A DNA stretch of 64,000 nucleotides. Source: Astrocystis sublimbata. Lineage: Eukaryota > Ascomycota > Sordariomycetes > Xylariales > Xylariaceae. Of this stretch, positions 1 through 9,997 are shown piece after piece. Each line of letters opens with the position of its first letter. Within the stretch, counting starts at the first letter, position 1. Under the pieces are notes generated by a model. It was not told the DNA's origin. It worked only from the letters and a program-made list of their open reading frames with translations, and did not search any database. The position numbers and the translations under genes are program-made. Location: contig JAJNNY010000003.1 of NCBI GenBank assembly GCA_022453515.1, positions 744,001 through 808,000 of the forward strand. Reading direction: 5' to 3'.

Positions 1-298
1 CTGGTGTCCGTTTCTAACCACTCTAAAATTAGCATATTGGTCTATCGCTTGTGCGGAATTGGCTTTTGGAAGTCGACGTTGTAATTTTCGAAGATATAGC
101 AAACCACAAGGCTGCTTAACAAGACGTAGAATCCGGATATTCACTTTCGTTAATTTTATATAATAACTAATTGCATTTATGTTTTACCTCTGGCAAAGGA
201 CGATAGGAGGATAGGAGGATGCAAATAGGGAGTGCGACTAGACATTAGTTAGTAGAGATAATAAAGTAGCTATGGGAAAGACCCTAATAGTATAGCGA
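1..298. other. Intergenic, AT-rich, no gene seen
   Basis: I see no convincing coding sequence or RNA gene here. The stretch contains AT-rich runs around 140-185 and ends at the edge of the GTAC-rich repeat that follows. Confidence 0.6.
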
Positions 299-329
299 TT
301 GAAACTGGGTATAATTCGAACAAGAAGTT

Positions 330-685
330 TTGGACCAGTACGGCTGGGACCAGCACAGCTGTCGGCGTCGTGCCAGTCCGAGGCCGTACTGGTACGGGCT
401 TGGAAAAACCAGCACCGAGGACCCCGTACCGGTACGATATCTAGACCTGGGCCAGTACGGCCTGGACCGGTACGGGTTTGGTCGACGGACTGGTACGATA
501 TGCGTACCGGCACGCGTTCAGACCAAGGACTAGTACGACCCTGGACCAGTACAAGTACAGCTTTGGATGGCAGACCAGTACGGTCCTGCACTGGTACGGG
601 CCGGGGCTAGTACGGGTTGGGACCCCGTACCAGTACGCCGCTAGACCAGTACAGCTGAGGACTCCGTACCAGTCCGTCCGTCCCA
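330..685. repeat. Degenerate GTAC-rich minisatellite
   Basis: The word GTAC occurs about 19 times in roughly 355 bases, nearly always inside CCAGTACGG, GTACTGG or CCGTACCGG-like contexts, so the half-sites read the same on both strands. Spacing is irregular (about 10-30 bases) and the units have diverged. Open frames exist on both strands (for example 238-591 on the minus strand and 299-610 on the plus strand), but they only translate the repeat into Arg/Thr/Gly/Pro/Tyr-rich peptides and are not credible genes. I interpret it as an old tandem satellite. Confidence 0.75.
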
Positions 686-690
686 ATTGG

Positions 691-1539
691 CAATACTAGC
701 TTATCTTTAGCAGGTTAGGCGCACTCTAACATCTGGCTGGGCCTGGTAGAGAGTATGGTCTAGTTCGGCCATCTCGTCTTCAATGAAGCGGAGATCGTTT
801 GGTTACAAGGTAAGCAAAAGCAAGCATATGGCTTAGCTAGATCGCCAAGGGTCACGTGAAATCCACTAAGCCTACTGAAAATGCGCAGTTCTCTCGCCCC
901 CACAGCCCCCTCCCTCACAGCCTGCATCGAGTTGTGTTCTGGTCATGTAAGCGAGGTAGCAGCAACACATCTGACATCACCCACCACTATCCTACCGACA
1001 GCTGAACTGGCCTGCCTGTCTACTTACTACGCGACAGTCCCAGGAGGGAAAAGAACAGTGTAGCTCGCCTGGAAAAGCAGCCAATAGTAATGTGAGAAGA
1101 CGAAGACACAGCCACTCTGCTGCCGCCTAACATCGAGGCCCCATGGACCTGGTCGTCTCGATGGCTGCGGCAGTAGCATCCAGAAGACTGCGCGCGTAGG
1201 CTCTCCTCGTTGGTGCTTCTGACCTGCCAAGATATCCGACCTTATGTGTAGGCTTTTCTGCACCACCATGTTTTCTTCCTACCTGCTACCACTCTCTAAC
1301 AAAACATACTTTGACTGACAATGGAAGAACAGGTTGACTAGGCAAACCAACGGTAATCGATCCAATTACGGATTCGAGATACTATCAGCAAGGAACCCCA
1401 AAGGTTAGTCAAGCTCTTGCCATCACCACAACGCATATAATTCCCAAGTAGATCCATAGGATCAAGGCTTGCCCCTATCACACGCCTAGCTTTACGGTCT
1501 GACAAGTCGTGCCAGGGCAGGTGGACGGCCATCTAGATC
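691..1539. other. Intergenic upstream of the NLR-like gene
   Basis: No supported gene. Short open frames at 881-1063 (+) and 1027-1269 (-) show no recognisable domain. The segment must contain the promoter and leader of the NLR-like locus beginning at 1540. Confidence 0.5.
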
Positions 1540-4500
1540 ATGCCAGACCCCGAGGACTACACGGTTGGATGGATTTGCGCCGTCGACAAAGAACACGTCG
1601 CCGCGCAGGCATTCCTCGACGACCAGCATGACGACCTAGACTCGCTACCCGCCAACGATAACAACACCTACACCTTGGGTCGGGTAGGAAAGCACAATGT
1701 CGTCATAGCTGTGCTACCCCACTGGGAATACGGGCTCGTCAACGCCGCGAACGCGGCTAGAGACATGATCCGCAGCTTTCCGAACCTTAGAGTTGGGTTG
1801 ATGGTTGGCATCGGTGGTGGTGCTCCGGCCAGGCAGGACATCCGCTTAGGCGATGTCGTAGTCAGTTCTGCTGGCCGTGCAAATGGAGGCGTTTTCCAGT
1901 ACGACTTCGGAAAGACCATCCAGAACAAGGCCTTTGACACCACCGGATTTTTGAACAAGCCACCTACATTTATCATGACGGCAGTCGCTGCCCTAAAAAC
2001 GACATATCGAATGAAAGGACATCAGTTTCAAGAAACTATCGCAAATGTTCTTAATAGATTTCCAAGGCTGCGGGATGAATACCAACGACCAGCTGCTGTC
2101 ACAGACCGACTTTACAGATCAGATGTTATCCACAGGGTTGAAAATGACGAGGACTGCGCGACCTCTTGTGGAGACGGCGAATCGAAGCTAATCGTCCGGA
2201 GTACACGATCAGTAAACCATGATGATCCCGCCATCCACTACGGCCTTATTGCCTCTTCTAATCGGCTCATGAAGGATGCTTCGATCCGCGACAAGCTTTC
2301 GATAGAGAAAGACGTCTTATGTTTCGAGATGGAAGCTGCCGGCTTAATGAATCAATTTCCCTTTCTCATCGTTCGTGGTATATGCGACTACTCCGACACT
2401 CACAAGAACTCGCTATGGCAAGGGTACGCAGCGATAACAGCGGCTGCATACACAAGAGATCTCCTTTACAAGATTGCGCCGAATCAGGTCAAAGCTGAGA
2501 GAAGATTGGGCGAGGTATTACAGGAAGGTTAGTTTGTTACCGAGTTCGGCATATACATAACATTATTCAATTATATTAATCAGCAACAATATAGTGCGAA
2601 AAGATGTTAAACAAGTAAAACATGGAGTAGAAAGCTTAAAAGCAGACGCTTATTTTGATCATATCAGCAACTGGCTTTCCCCTCCTGATCCGTCCACCAA
2701 TCTCAACAGCGCATTGAACAACCGTCATCCGGGTTCCGGAAATGGTTTCTCGCCCACACAGCATACTCAGGCTGGAAAGCAGAGAGACACTCTTTTCTGT
2801 GGCTCTATGGAATTCCCGGATGCGGTAAAACCGTTCTTTCCTCTACTATTGTCGAAGATCTTAAAACCTCCAAGAACCTTCTTTACTTCTACTTCGACTT
2901 TAACGACACCAGAAAGCAGAACCTGGATATGATGCTTCGATCTTGTATCAGCCAACTATATAACAAATGTGAGAATGTCCGGAACCGTTTGGACTCGCTC
3001 TATTCTTCTTGCAATCAAGGGAGAACACAGCCGAGTCTAGAGTCGCTCCGTGGGACCTTCCACGACATGGTCCAACAAGCTGGGGAAGTCTGGATCGTGT
3101 TGGATGCACTCGATGAGTGTTCAACGCGGAAAGAACACGCAACGGAAGGATTGCTCTCATGGATCCAGAATCTACGACTCTCTCAAGTCAATGTTCATCT
3201 TTTAGTAACCAGCAGGCCGGAACAAGACATTAAGTCTGCTATCAGAAGCTGGGCTCAACATCAAGATATCATTCCTATTCAGAGTAACTTGATACAAGAA
3301 GACATCAAAGCATACGTTCATGCGAGAGTTCGAGAGCCTGGAGAACTCAGTAACAGATGGCATACACGGCCAGACATACAAGCTCAAATCGAAGATGCCT
3401 TGATCGAAAAGGCAGACGGAATGTACGTTGTTTTGCTTTGATGTCTTTATGCTGCTGACATAACTTTAGGTTTCGATGGGCTTCGTGTCAACTTGATGAG
3501 CTAGAGAAATGTTTCAGACCCCCAGAAGTTCGAAAAGCGCTTGCAAACCTCCCAAAAACGTTGGACGAAACTTATGCTCGAATTATAGCCAACATATCAC
3601 CGGAGCATAAACATGTTGCTATAAGAATCTTGCAATTTCTTACTTTTTCTAAACGGCCATTGAGCTTAGAAGAAGCTGTGGACTGTATTGCAGTCAATAC
3701 AAACACGCAGACATTTGATCCTGAGGATAGGAATCCTATTCCAGAGGAAATCTCAAGATATTGTTCCAGCCTGGTTGTTATTGCAGAGAGAGAGGGCGGC
3801 TACGAGGAAGCAAACACAGTGACAGAACTACAGCTCGCCCACTTTTCCGTGAAGGAGTATCTTGTTTCAGACAAGCTAGCACAAGGAATCGATCAAGACT
3901 TTAAGATCACAACTGCGAGAGCATCACTTGCATGTGTTTGCCTGGTATAGCAACGCCCTCTATGCCGCCTCATATAGAGGGCATGAAGCTATTGTACAGA
4001 CGCTTCTTCACAAAGGCGCCGATGTGAATGCCCAAGGTGGAAAGTATAGCAACGCCCTCCAGGCCGCCTCATATAGAGGGCATGAAGCTATTGTACAGAC
4101 GCTTCTTCACAAAGGCGCCGATGTGAATGCCCAAGGTGGAAAGTATGGCAACGCCCTCCAGGCCGCCTCATCTGAAGGGTATGAAGCTATTGTACAGACG
4201 CTTTTTTATAAAGGCGCCGATATGAATGCCCAAGGTGGAGAGTATAGCAACGCCCTCCAGGCCGCCTCATATAGAGGGCATGAAGCTATTGTACAGACGC
4301 TTCTTCACAAAGGCGCCGATGTGAATGCCCAAGGTGGAGAGTATAGCAACGCCCTCCAGGCCGCCTCATATAGAGGGCATGAAGCTATTGTACAGACGCT
4401 TCTTCACAAAGGCGCCGATGTGAATGCCCAAGGTGGAAAGTATAGCAACGCCCTCCAGGCCGCCTCATATAGAGGGCATGAAGCTATTGTGAAGATGCTT

Positions 4501-4542
4501 TTCGATGAGGGCGCTGTAAATCCTGTACATCATCTGCTGTAA
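1540..4542 (+). pseudogene. NLR-like protein (PNP_UDP-NACHT-ankyrin), broken by frameshifts
   Basis: The family consists of fungal STAND/NLR-like receptors thought to act in non-self recognition. Exon 1 (1540-2527) encodes a nucleoside phosphorylase-like domain: it opens with DYTVGWICA, contains the glycine-rich VGIGGGAP and ends near FEMEAAGLMNQFP and RGICDYSDTHKN. A 67-base intron (2528-2594, GTTAGT...ATATAG) joins in frame to 2595. After the codon ending at 2740 the frame shifts by one: GIPGCGKT (Walker A, 2809-2832), LDALDECS (about 3097-3120) and VTSRPEQD continue in the next frame, as if one A were missing from the GGAAATGG run. A second intron (3423-3469) splices cleanly into 3470-3950. 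That frame stops at 3948-3950 just as the ankyrin array begins in another frame. The linker usual between the NACHT-associated helices and the repeats seems to be missing. The first break could be an assembly error; the second looks like a real deletion. If both are real, the gene cannot make the full protein. Confidence 0.85.
3946..4540 (+). repeat. Six tandem 99-bp ankyrin units, nearly identical
   Basis: Units start at 3946, 4045, 4144, 4243, 4342 and 4441, each of 33 codons of the form YSNALQAASYRGHEAIVQTL followed by LHKGADVNAQGG and K or E. The first two helices and the ADVNAQGG turn match the ankyrin consensus. Units 1, 2, 4 and 5 differ by only a few bases, whereas unit 3 carries a cluster of changes (SSEGYEA, FYKGADMN) and unit 6 has a diverged 3' half leading to the stop. 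The similarity extends to synonymous sites, which indicates recent duplication or gene conversion. The array is open from 3928 to the stop at 4540-4542. Confidence 0.93.
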
Positions 4543-4854
4543 ATAGCTTTAGAATACCATCTACTGCTAAGTGAACAACAGATAAATGCCCTAATGTCTT
4601 AGAAGCGCATAAAGGAGTAGGTTTAAAACCTAAGTTAACCCAAGATAGCACACAGCTTTTTCTAATAGGGAAAGGACACTAATTTGCATTCTAGGTTATT
4701 TTATAAAAGTTGCAAATATAAAGTGTTACATGTTAGAGCTTTTGGCCTCCTTATAGCTACTAGCTGCCTCACTCTCCTTTAAATGGTAGAGCAACAAGAT
4801 AACGCGCGGATGTTGGCTTCGTGGACGATCTAAAGGCCCATATAACCGCAAAAT
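4543..4854. other. Spacer between NLR-like and kinase remnants
   Basis: AT-rich and without a supported gene. An open frame on the minus strand (4726-4941) overlaps the kinase remnant and has no recognisable domain. Confidence 0.5.
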
Positions 4855-5515
4855 ACCACTAGGAACATATCCTGGTGCCTGGCGAGTTAAAGAGCAACCC
4901 AAACGATGATATAGCATCCAAAGCCCACCTCGACGCAGCAAGATATGTGAAGGTGGTGTTTACTGCGCATGACGATATTCAGGGCAATGTTCGGAAAGGG
5001 TTGGATATTACGAAAGCAAGCAACTACCGAACTAGGCGTGCGCGTAACCGGCACACCGTAGCCGTGGAAGCTATACCGCGCTATAATAGCTCTGCCGGCT
5101 CAAAGCGATCATCTAGCCAGATTAGTGCTATTCTCCCACCCGGCAAACGTTCTCGGTCGGGCTCTATGTTACCGACAAAGCCTAGCAACGAACCCCTTCC
5201 GAATCGAATACATTGACGCATCATTCTCCGCGATTACAGGGTGCCCATCTATAAAGCAAGTTCTCGGGCTGCTCTGCCTAGTGCTATAGAAGGATGTATT
5301 TAGGGACATGAATCTTTATATAAGGAGGCCGGCCTCCTACATAGAGATATTTCGATTAATAATCTTATTATAAACAAGGCCGATGATTTTTTGTCCTTGT
5401 TTTTAATTAATTTAAATCTCGCAGTTAAAGTTAATCGAACAGAAGCATTAGGGGCAAAAAAGATCACTAGCACAAGAGCTTTTATGGCAATCGGTGTCCT
5501 TATAGGCAAGGGTTA
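4855..5515 (+). pseudogene. FunK1-type fungal protein kinase, degraded fragment
   Basis: One reading frame carries a series of FunK1-family landmarks: HILVPGELKSNPNDD with ASKAHLDAARYV (about 4868-4950), DIQGNVRKGLDITKASNY (about 4974-5027), a Ser-rich insert, PIYKASSRAAL (about 5244-5275), the catalytic-loop equivalent LLHRDISINNLIIN (about 5332-5373) and TRAFMAIGVLIGK near the end. About 200 residues expected between FTAHD and DIQGN are absent. Two stops lie in this frame: TGA after the codon at 5211-5213, and TAG near 5299. The metal-binding DLDLA-like motif reads NLNLA, changing the key Asp. Some of the damage (G to A, CGA to TGA) would fit repeat-induced point mutation, but this is inference. 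This is a dead copy of a family that expands in accessory fungal regions. Confidence 0.8.
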
Positions 5516-6588
5516 TTCTTGCTGAACGATCTTCTAGACGTGATCGGCGTAGAGGCATGGGACCTGGATCACAGGGCCGTTGAACAAGTCCACCTTGATG
5601 AAACGGCACCTAGTACATAGTAGTCCAACCGTCATTGGGACGTGCTGTCCGTCTTCGTTGATCCTCGCCCGGTAGACCGCAGGGCCAGAAAATGGAGGGG
5701 GTCTGAGAAGACATGGCGGGCGACCAGTCGTAGGTGGGCGACGGAAACGAGATCGGGGCAAGTAGCACGATAGGACGTCGGTGTGGGCGGCGCACGTGAT
5801 TCTAGCGATGCGGACAGCGTTGTTAGCGTAGATGGATTGATAGGAGGGTAGTAAGAAGGAAGACTTGCGCTTGCGTTTTGTTGTGTTTGAGCTCAAACGG
5901 ACCGTTCTGTAATGCATACTGAAGTCCGTGTTATAATGAACGGTTTTTGTTTTTGTGCAATTATAGTAAGTACGTGTATCGGAAATTATGCAGATTTTTG
6001 TTCATATCAGGCTATGAAAAAGCGGGTCTTTCTCAGGACAGCGCTCAGGCTCAGGCTAAAAGCGGCGTGGCTCAGGTTGGATTTCCATTCCGATTCTGGA
6101 TGGTAAAACCTATCTCAGAGGTACTGAACCGGACCCCTGCGTCTCCTAGGGCTGAGGCTGATCAGTCAAGGCTGACGAGAAATTGCCTTTCTATGATTAC
6201 TTAACCATATTCCATCAAAGACGTTGATGTTCCTTGATAGGGCCCAACTGCCGCAACCACGTGTAACAAAGGGAGTGCTCCGGTTGAGCACTCGCGGGGT
6301 TTCCCTAAGCACTGGCTGTAGCTTGACTTACACGTAGCTAATCGTTCTACGTAGCTTCATGGCATCGATTTAAAGGTTAAAGCCGTTTGTCTTGGCATGT
6401 GAACCGAGCACAGCATTGGCGGGGATTTGGCCAGCGGGGAGGCGTGGTACTTTGATTGTCCCACACCGACCATGCACTTGGCCGATAATAGTTACATAGT
6501 TTCGCAGACTTTGACCACATGAACTAACTACCTAAGACCTAAGGTAGAGAGCACTAGATCGGGTCCTCACATACAGATCGATGTTCGG
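5516..6588. other. No supported gene; one GC-rich open frame on the minus strand
   Basis: A 127-codon frame (5917-5534, minus) lies in a GC-richer block that starts sharply after the kinase remnant. Its product is basic at the N-terminus and contains a CTRCRFIKVDLFNG stretch, but I recognise no family. A second overlapping frame exists on the same strand. The remainder (5918-6588) shows nothing convincing. Confidence 0.35.
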
Positions 6589-6764
6589 GATATTGCAACA
6601 CCCCGACTCGCGATATGCGTCGGACCCCGATGACTGGACATGTTTTGTCCACGCCTATGGATATGGTGGGAATCCTAATAGGAATACCAAGTCCGTAAAC
6701 TTGCTCACTTGAAATCCGCATGCGCAGCTGTTGTGCGACTTGAGCTCATCTTGGTGTTGCAATA
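6589..6764. mobile_element. Candidate MITE with TA target duplication
   Basis: The sequence TATTGCAACACC at 6591-6602 is repeated exactly as its inverted complement GGTGTTGCAATA at 6753-6764. If the outer TA on each side is read as a TA target-site duplication, the 10-base termini TTGCAACACC/GGTGTTGCAA fit a short, non-coding, Tc1/mariner- or pogo-type MITE of about 170 bases. A further isolated end, TATTGCAACACT, lies at 6899-6910 without a partner downstream. No transposase is present in the window. Confidence 0.55.
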
Positions 6765-9700
6765 GAAGGGCAAGTTGCGACTAGAACACGCTATATCGAC
6801 AAGACGCTGATAGGTATCTAGGTAGGTAGGTAGATAATACGGCCAAGTTGCGGACTTGTATCGAGATGTTTACATGTACAAATAATGAAGTGGGTAAATA
6901 TTGCAACACTGTGAATGACCAGAACAGCTCATCCGATAGCGCCGTTAGGAATCGAACCAACTCACCATCTGTGTAAGGTCACGAGCAGACGCCCGAGGAC
7001 GCATTCGTTGCTACGTTCTCGTAGTTTCTGTTGTATTTGTCAGCGGAACTCCAAATGAACCTGTCGCCTGACCAGCACTGGTCCCAAAAAAATAAAGAAA
7101 TAAGATCGCAATGCCAAGACATTCGGGTGTACTAGAAATATGTATACCTACATAAAGAGCCTACGGATTTAGCAAGAACTTAGCACACCGAGTAAGGCTA
7201 TGGGAACTAAAAGTCAAAAGGAAAAAAAATTGTGCGTCATCCTGGCCCGCCTGGTGGGGAGCCTCTTCATGAGGAAACCTTTTCGGCCAAGAAGGTCGCG
7301 AGGATCCTCCTGCGACCAAGGTCCAAATATAGAGCTTGTTGTTATGTGTTGGTAGTGCGGGAATCCGCCTCGCTCGCGATTGTGCGACGCCCCGAGTTGC
7401 CAACCAACTTGGGTTGGAATGCGCAGAACCGGCCGGTTCTGAACTCTCCCCACCATACGGCCAACGTTGGTTGACAGTAAGTACATGCAGCAACTGTAGC
7501 ATTAAGCATTTTTGGCAATTCAGTGCGCACATGTGATATCCACTTCGGCTGCGTCATTGGGAAGTGTAGTAACAGTGGGCATGTGGTCACACCAGAGCAG
7601 GTGATAGATACTACATAGTATGTATTACTAGCAATGGTGGTTGGACAAATCTTACTATTATATTAGAAGTTGTTACCACCCGAACCCACTCTCTAAAATA
7701 AGCTGCAGCAACTTGGGATGATTCCAGGCTCGCCAAGGTCTGGTGATATAGCCGTCCCTCGCCATTCTATACATATCAGCTTGCATGTTCCCCCGCAAGG
7801 AGTACCGTACAGCAAGCATGCGGGCAGATTCCCACTACCCATCAATAATTCAGAAAATCGGGAAATCAGAAAGAGAAGATATCTCCGCAGAACTGATAAG
7901 AGGCGAGAGGATGCACACGAATTGATACAGTCGCGCATGCAGAACCACATCTCCAGGTCAACTGGACAGACCATTGACCTGCAGGGCACCGATATTACCG
8001 GTGATCGGATTACTATTAAGTGGTGTTTTATAATGGCCTCCAAAGGACTGATCTCACATGCTGCTCATAAGACCAGACCTACATGACAAACGGACCTATA
8101 CCGCCATTTCCAGGCCCGGGGGTTCTCAGATTCCTACCTACCTCCGACCTGTATTAGTAGTAGTACTAGAAGGCACCATACCTTATGTAGCACCTACGAG
8201 TATGCAGAGCCCATGCTGTCGCGCCCAAGTGCCTGTCCTCTGTGTAACTTAGCAGACAGACCCTTAACTCCGGCCCGTTCGGCAGACGAGAGAATCGTGG
8301 GGGCCCACTGCTGGCTAACACAGCATGCAGGTGGTTATTTAGACCCCTGCTAGCCTAACCCTGCCGAGCCTGCCACCACGTACAGTACCTACGTACTGTA
8401 TCCGACTTTACTAGCGAAAGCGAGCGCCGGGCAAGCTACCCTTGCTCGAACCATGCCTCGCCATGCCATAATGTGACTGGGCTCGACTGACCACTTGCGC
8501 CGATCACGTCACCTCGCTGGATGAGGAACGCCACGAGATGCGGGAGCTCGCGCAAGCCTTCGCAGCCCTCGACGAACAGACAGACCTCACAGAGTCCACA
8601 GGCCCGGCAGTCGAGCGAGCCCCAAGCTGACGAGAGAAGTGCCAGGCGAGCCAGGCTCATCTGGCAAGGCTTGCGCCAAAGCCCGTGGCGGCGATCGTTA
8701 TTGTCCGTGCCCAATTGCGGATGCGGCCGCCAAGTGCGCGCATGGTATTGGTCATCTCCTCTGCATCTCTCTGCATCTTTCTGCATCCACCACCTCTTTA
8801 GTCTAGTACATAGTACTGTACATGCAATGTGCAGACAGAACGCTGCCGGTAGCAGCGGCGCCGCATCCATGCATCGCATGGGTCGCATGGGTCGGTGTGG
8901 TGTGGTTCGATGCTGTCATTGCTCGGCTCCCGTGGCTCTTTGTTCGACCGACTATTGTGGCTATTGTCTCGTCTGGTGACAGCCTCTGTTTGTGTCGGCA
9001 CGGCGAGAGGCGAGAGGTACAGCTCGGAATCGTCGGATCAGCGAAACCCTCAATGAGTCAGTGCCCCCGTCCCGCCGAGAGCGCGCAACACACCAGAAAC
9101 GCACTATCTACGATGCTAGGCAGTCCGCGACGGAGCGAATCTGTCATCGGCCGAGGCAGAGGTACTCGTAGGCCACAGTAGCTATGCCTGAATGGAATTG
9201 TATGCCATGGATGTCCGAGTAGAGCTAGCAGGTAGCTGCCTCCAAGTCGGCCCAAGCTCGCCCAGAGGCATAGCTATGCGATAGCTTCTTGAGCTCACCT
9301 TGGCGCACTATCCATCTGCGTCGGAACCGCGCGCACACGGCCCAGGTGGATGCATGTCGGCGCGGCCAGCACGGCCAGCACGGCCAGCAAAGCGAGATGT
9401 TACTGTATCCGTCAAGGTGTTAAATCAGGCCGCTCCTGCGATTACCCTCCTGCGATGTATATGTGGAGGCCCGCCCTCACCTTCCAACCCTCCATCGCCA
9501 GACTTTGTTCTTGTACCACTTACTGCCATCTACCAACTATCAACTACCAGTAGGACCTACCTGCCTCTGCCTACCTAACCTAGTCGTGGTATTATTAATA
9601 CCTACTTGGCTTCGTTTCGACCCGCCCATTCGAAACATCCAGACTCTTTACGATCACTCCGCCTACATATAACGTGCAGTGCGGCTCTCATCACCTGAAT

Positions 9701-9997
9701 CCCCAACCTACAAAGACTGACGTAGAACAAAGTCCCTGTCTTTGTCGTCGCGCAGGAGGCTTCCCGAGCAACGGATACCAGTAGCTCCTAGCTAGCGCGC
9801 TAGTAACCCGACTTTTAGACAGGCATGTGCTGTTGCGCTCAGGCTTTGTTCGCCTCGCGCCAGAGTCTATAGTTATTGTTATTTATTGTGGAAAGATCGT
9901 CCGGGTAAGAGCACGGCGCAAGGCGCAAGGCGCAGGCAGTGCTGTGTGTACCAACCAAGAATTAGATAGCCCTCCCCAGATCACCAAGTTTGGCACC
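6765..9997. other. 3.2-kb gene-poor stretch
   Basis: No gene is supported. Open frames on both strands in the GC-rich parts (7161-7590, 7693-8086, 8436-8979) have no domain and mutually overlap. Short tandem words occur, such as the repeated TCTCTGCATC near 8757-8790 and GGCCAGCAC near 9362-9386. A relic shared with 14844-14902 lies at 7579-7612. The last several hundred bases probably hold the promoter and leader of the Ytp1-like gene, which has several upstream ATGs. Confidence 0.5.

Noticed and set aside
238..699. Overlapping open frames on both strands in the GTAC-rich repeat
   Set aside because: They translate low-complexity repeat units in several frames and show no domain or start context.
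6938..6990. tRNA-like 3' half on the minus strand with a perfect B box (GGTTCGATTCC)
   Set aside because: The T stem has mismatches, and no 5' acceptor strand or D arm was found upstream. At best a tRNA relic.
7693..8086. Opposed frames of about 120 codons
   Set aside because: No domain, no splice context, and neither strand favoured.
8436..8979. Opposed 150-codon open frames
   Set aside because: GC-rich DNA lacking stops by chance; Cys/Arg/Ser-rich products without any recognisable motif and mutual overlap.
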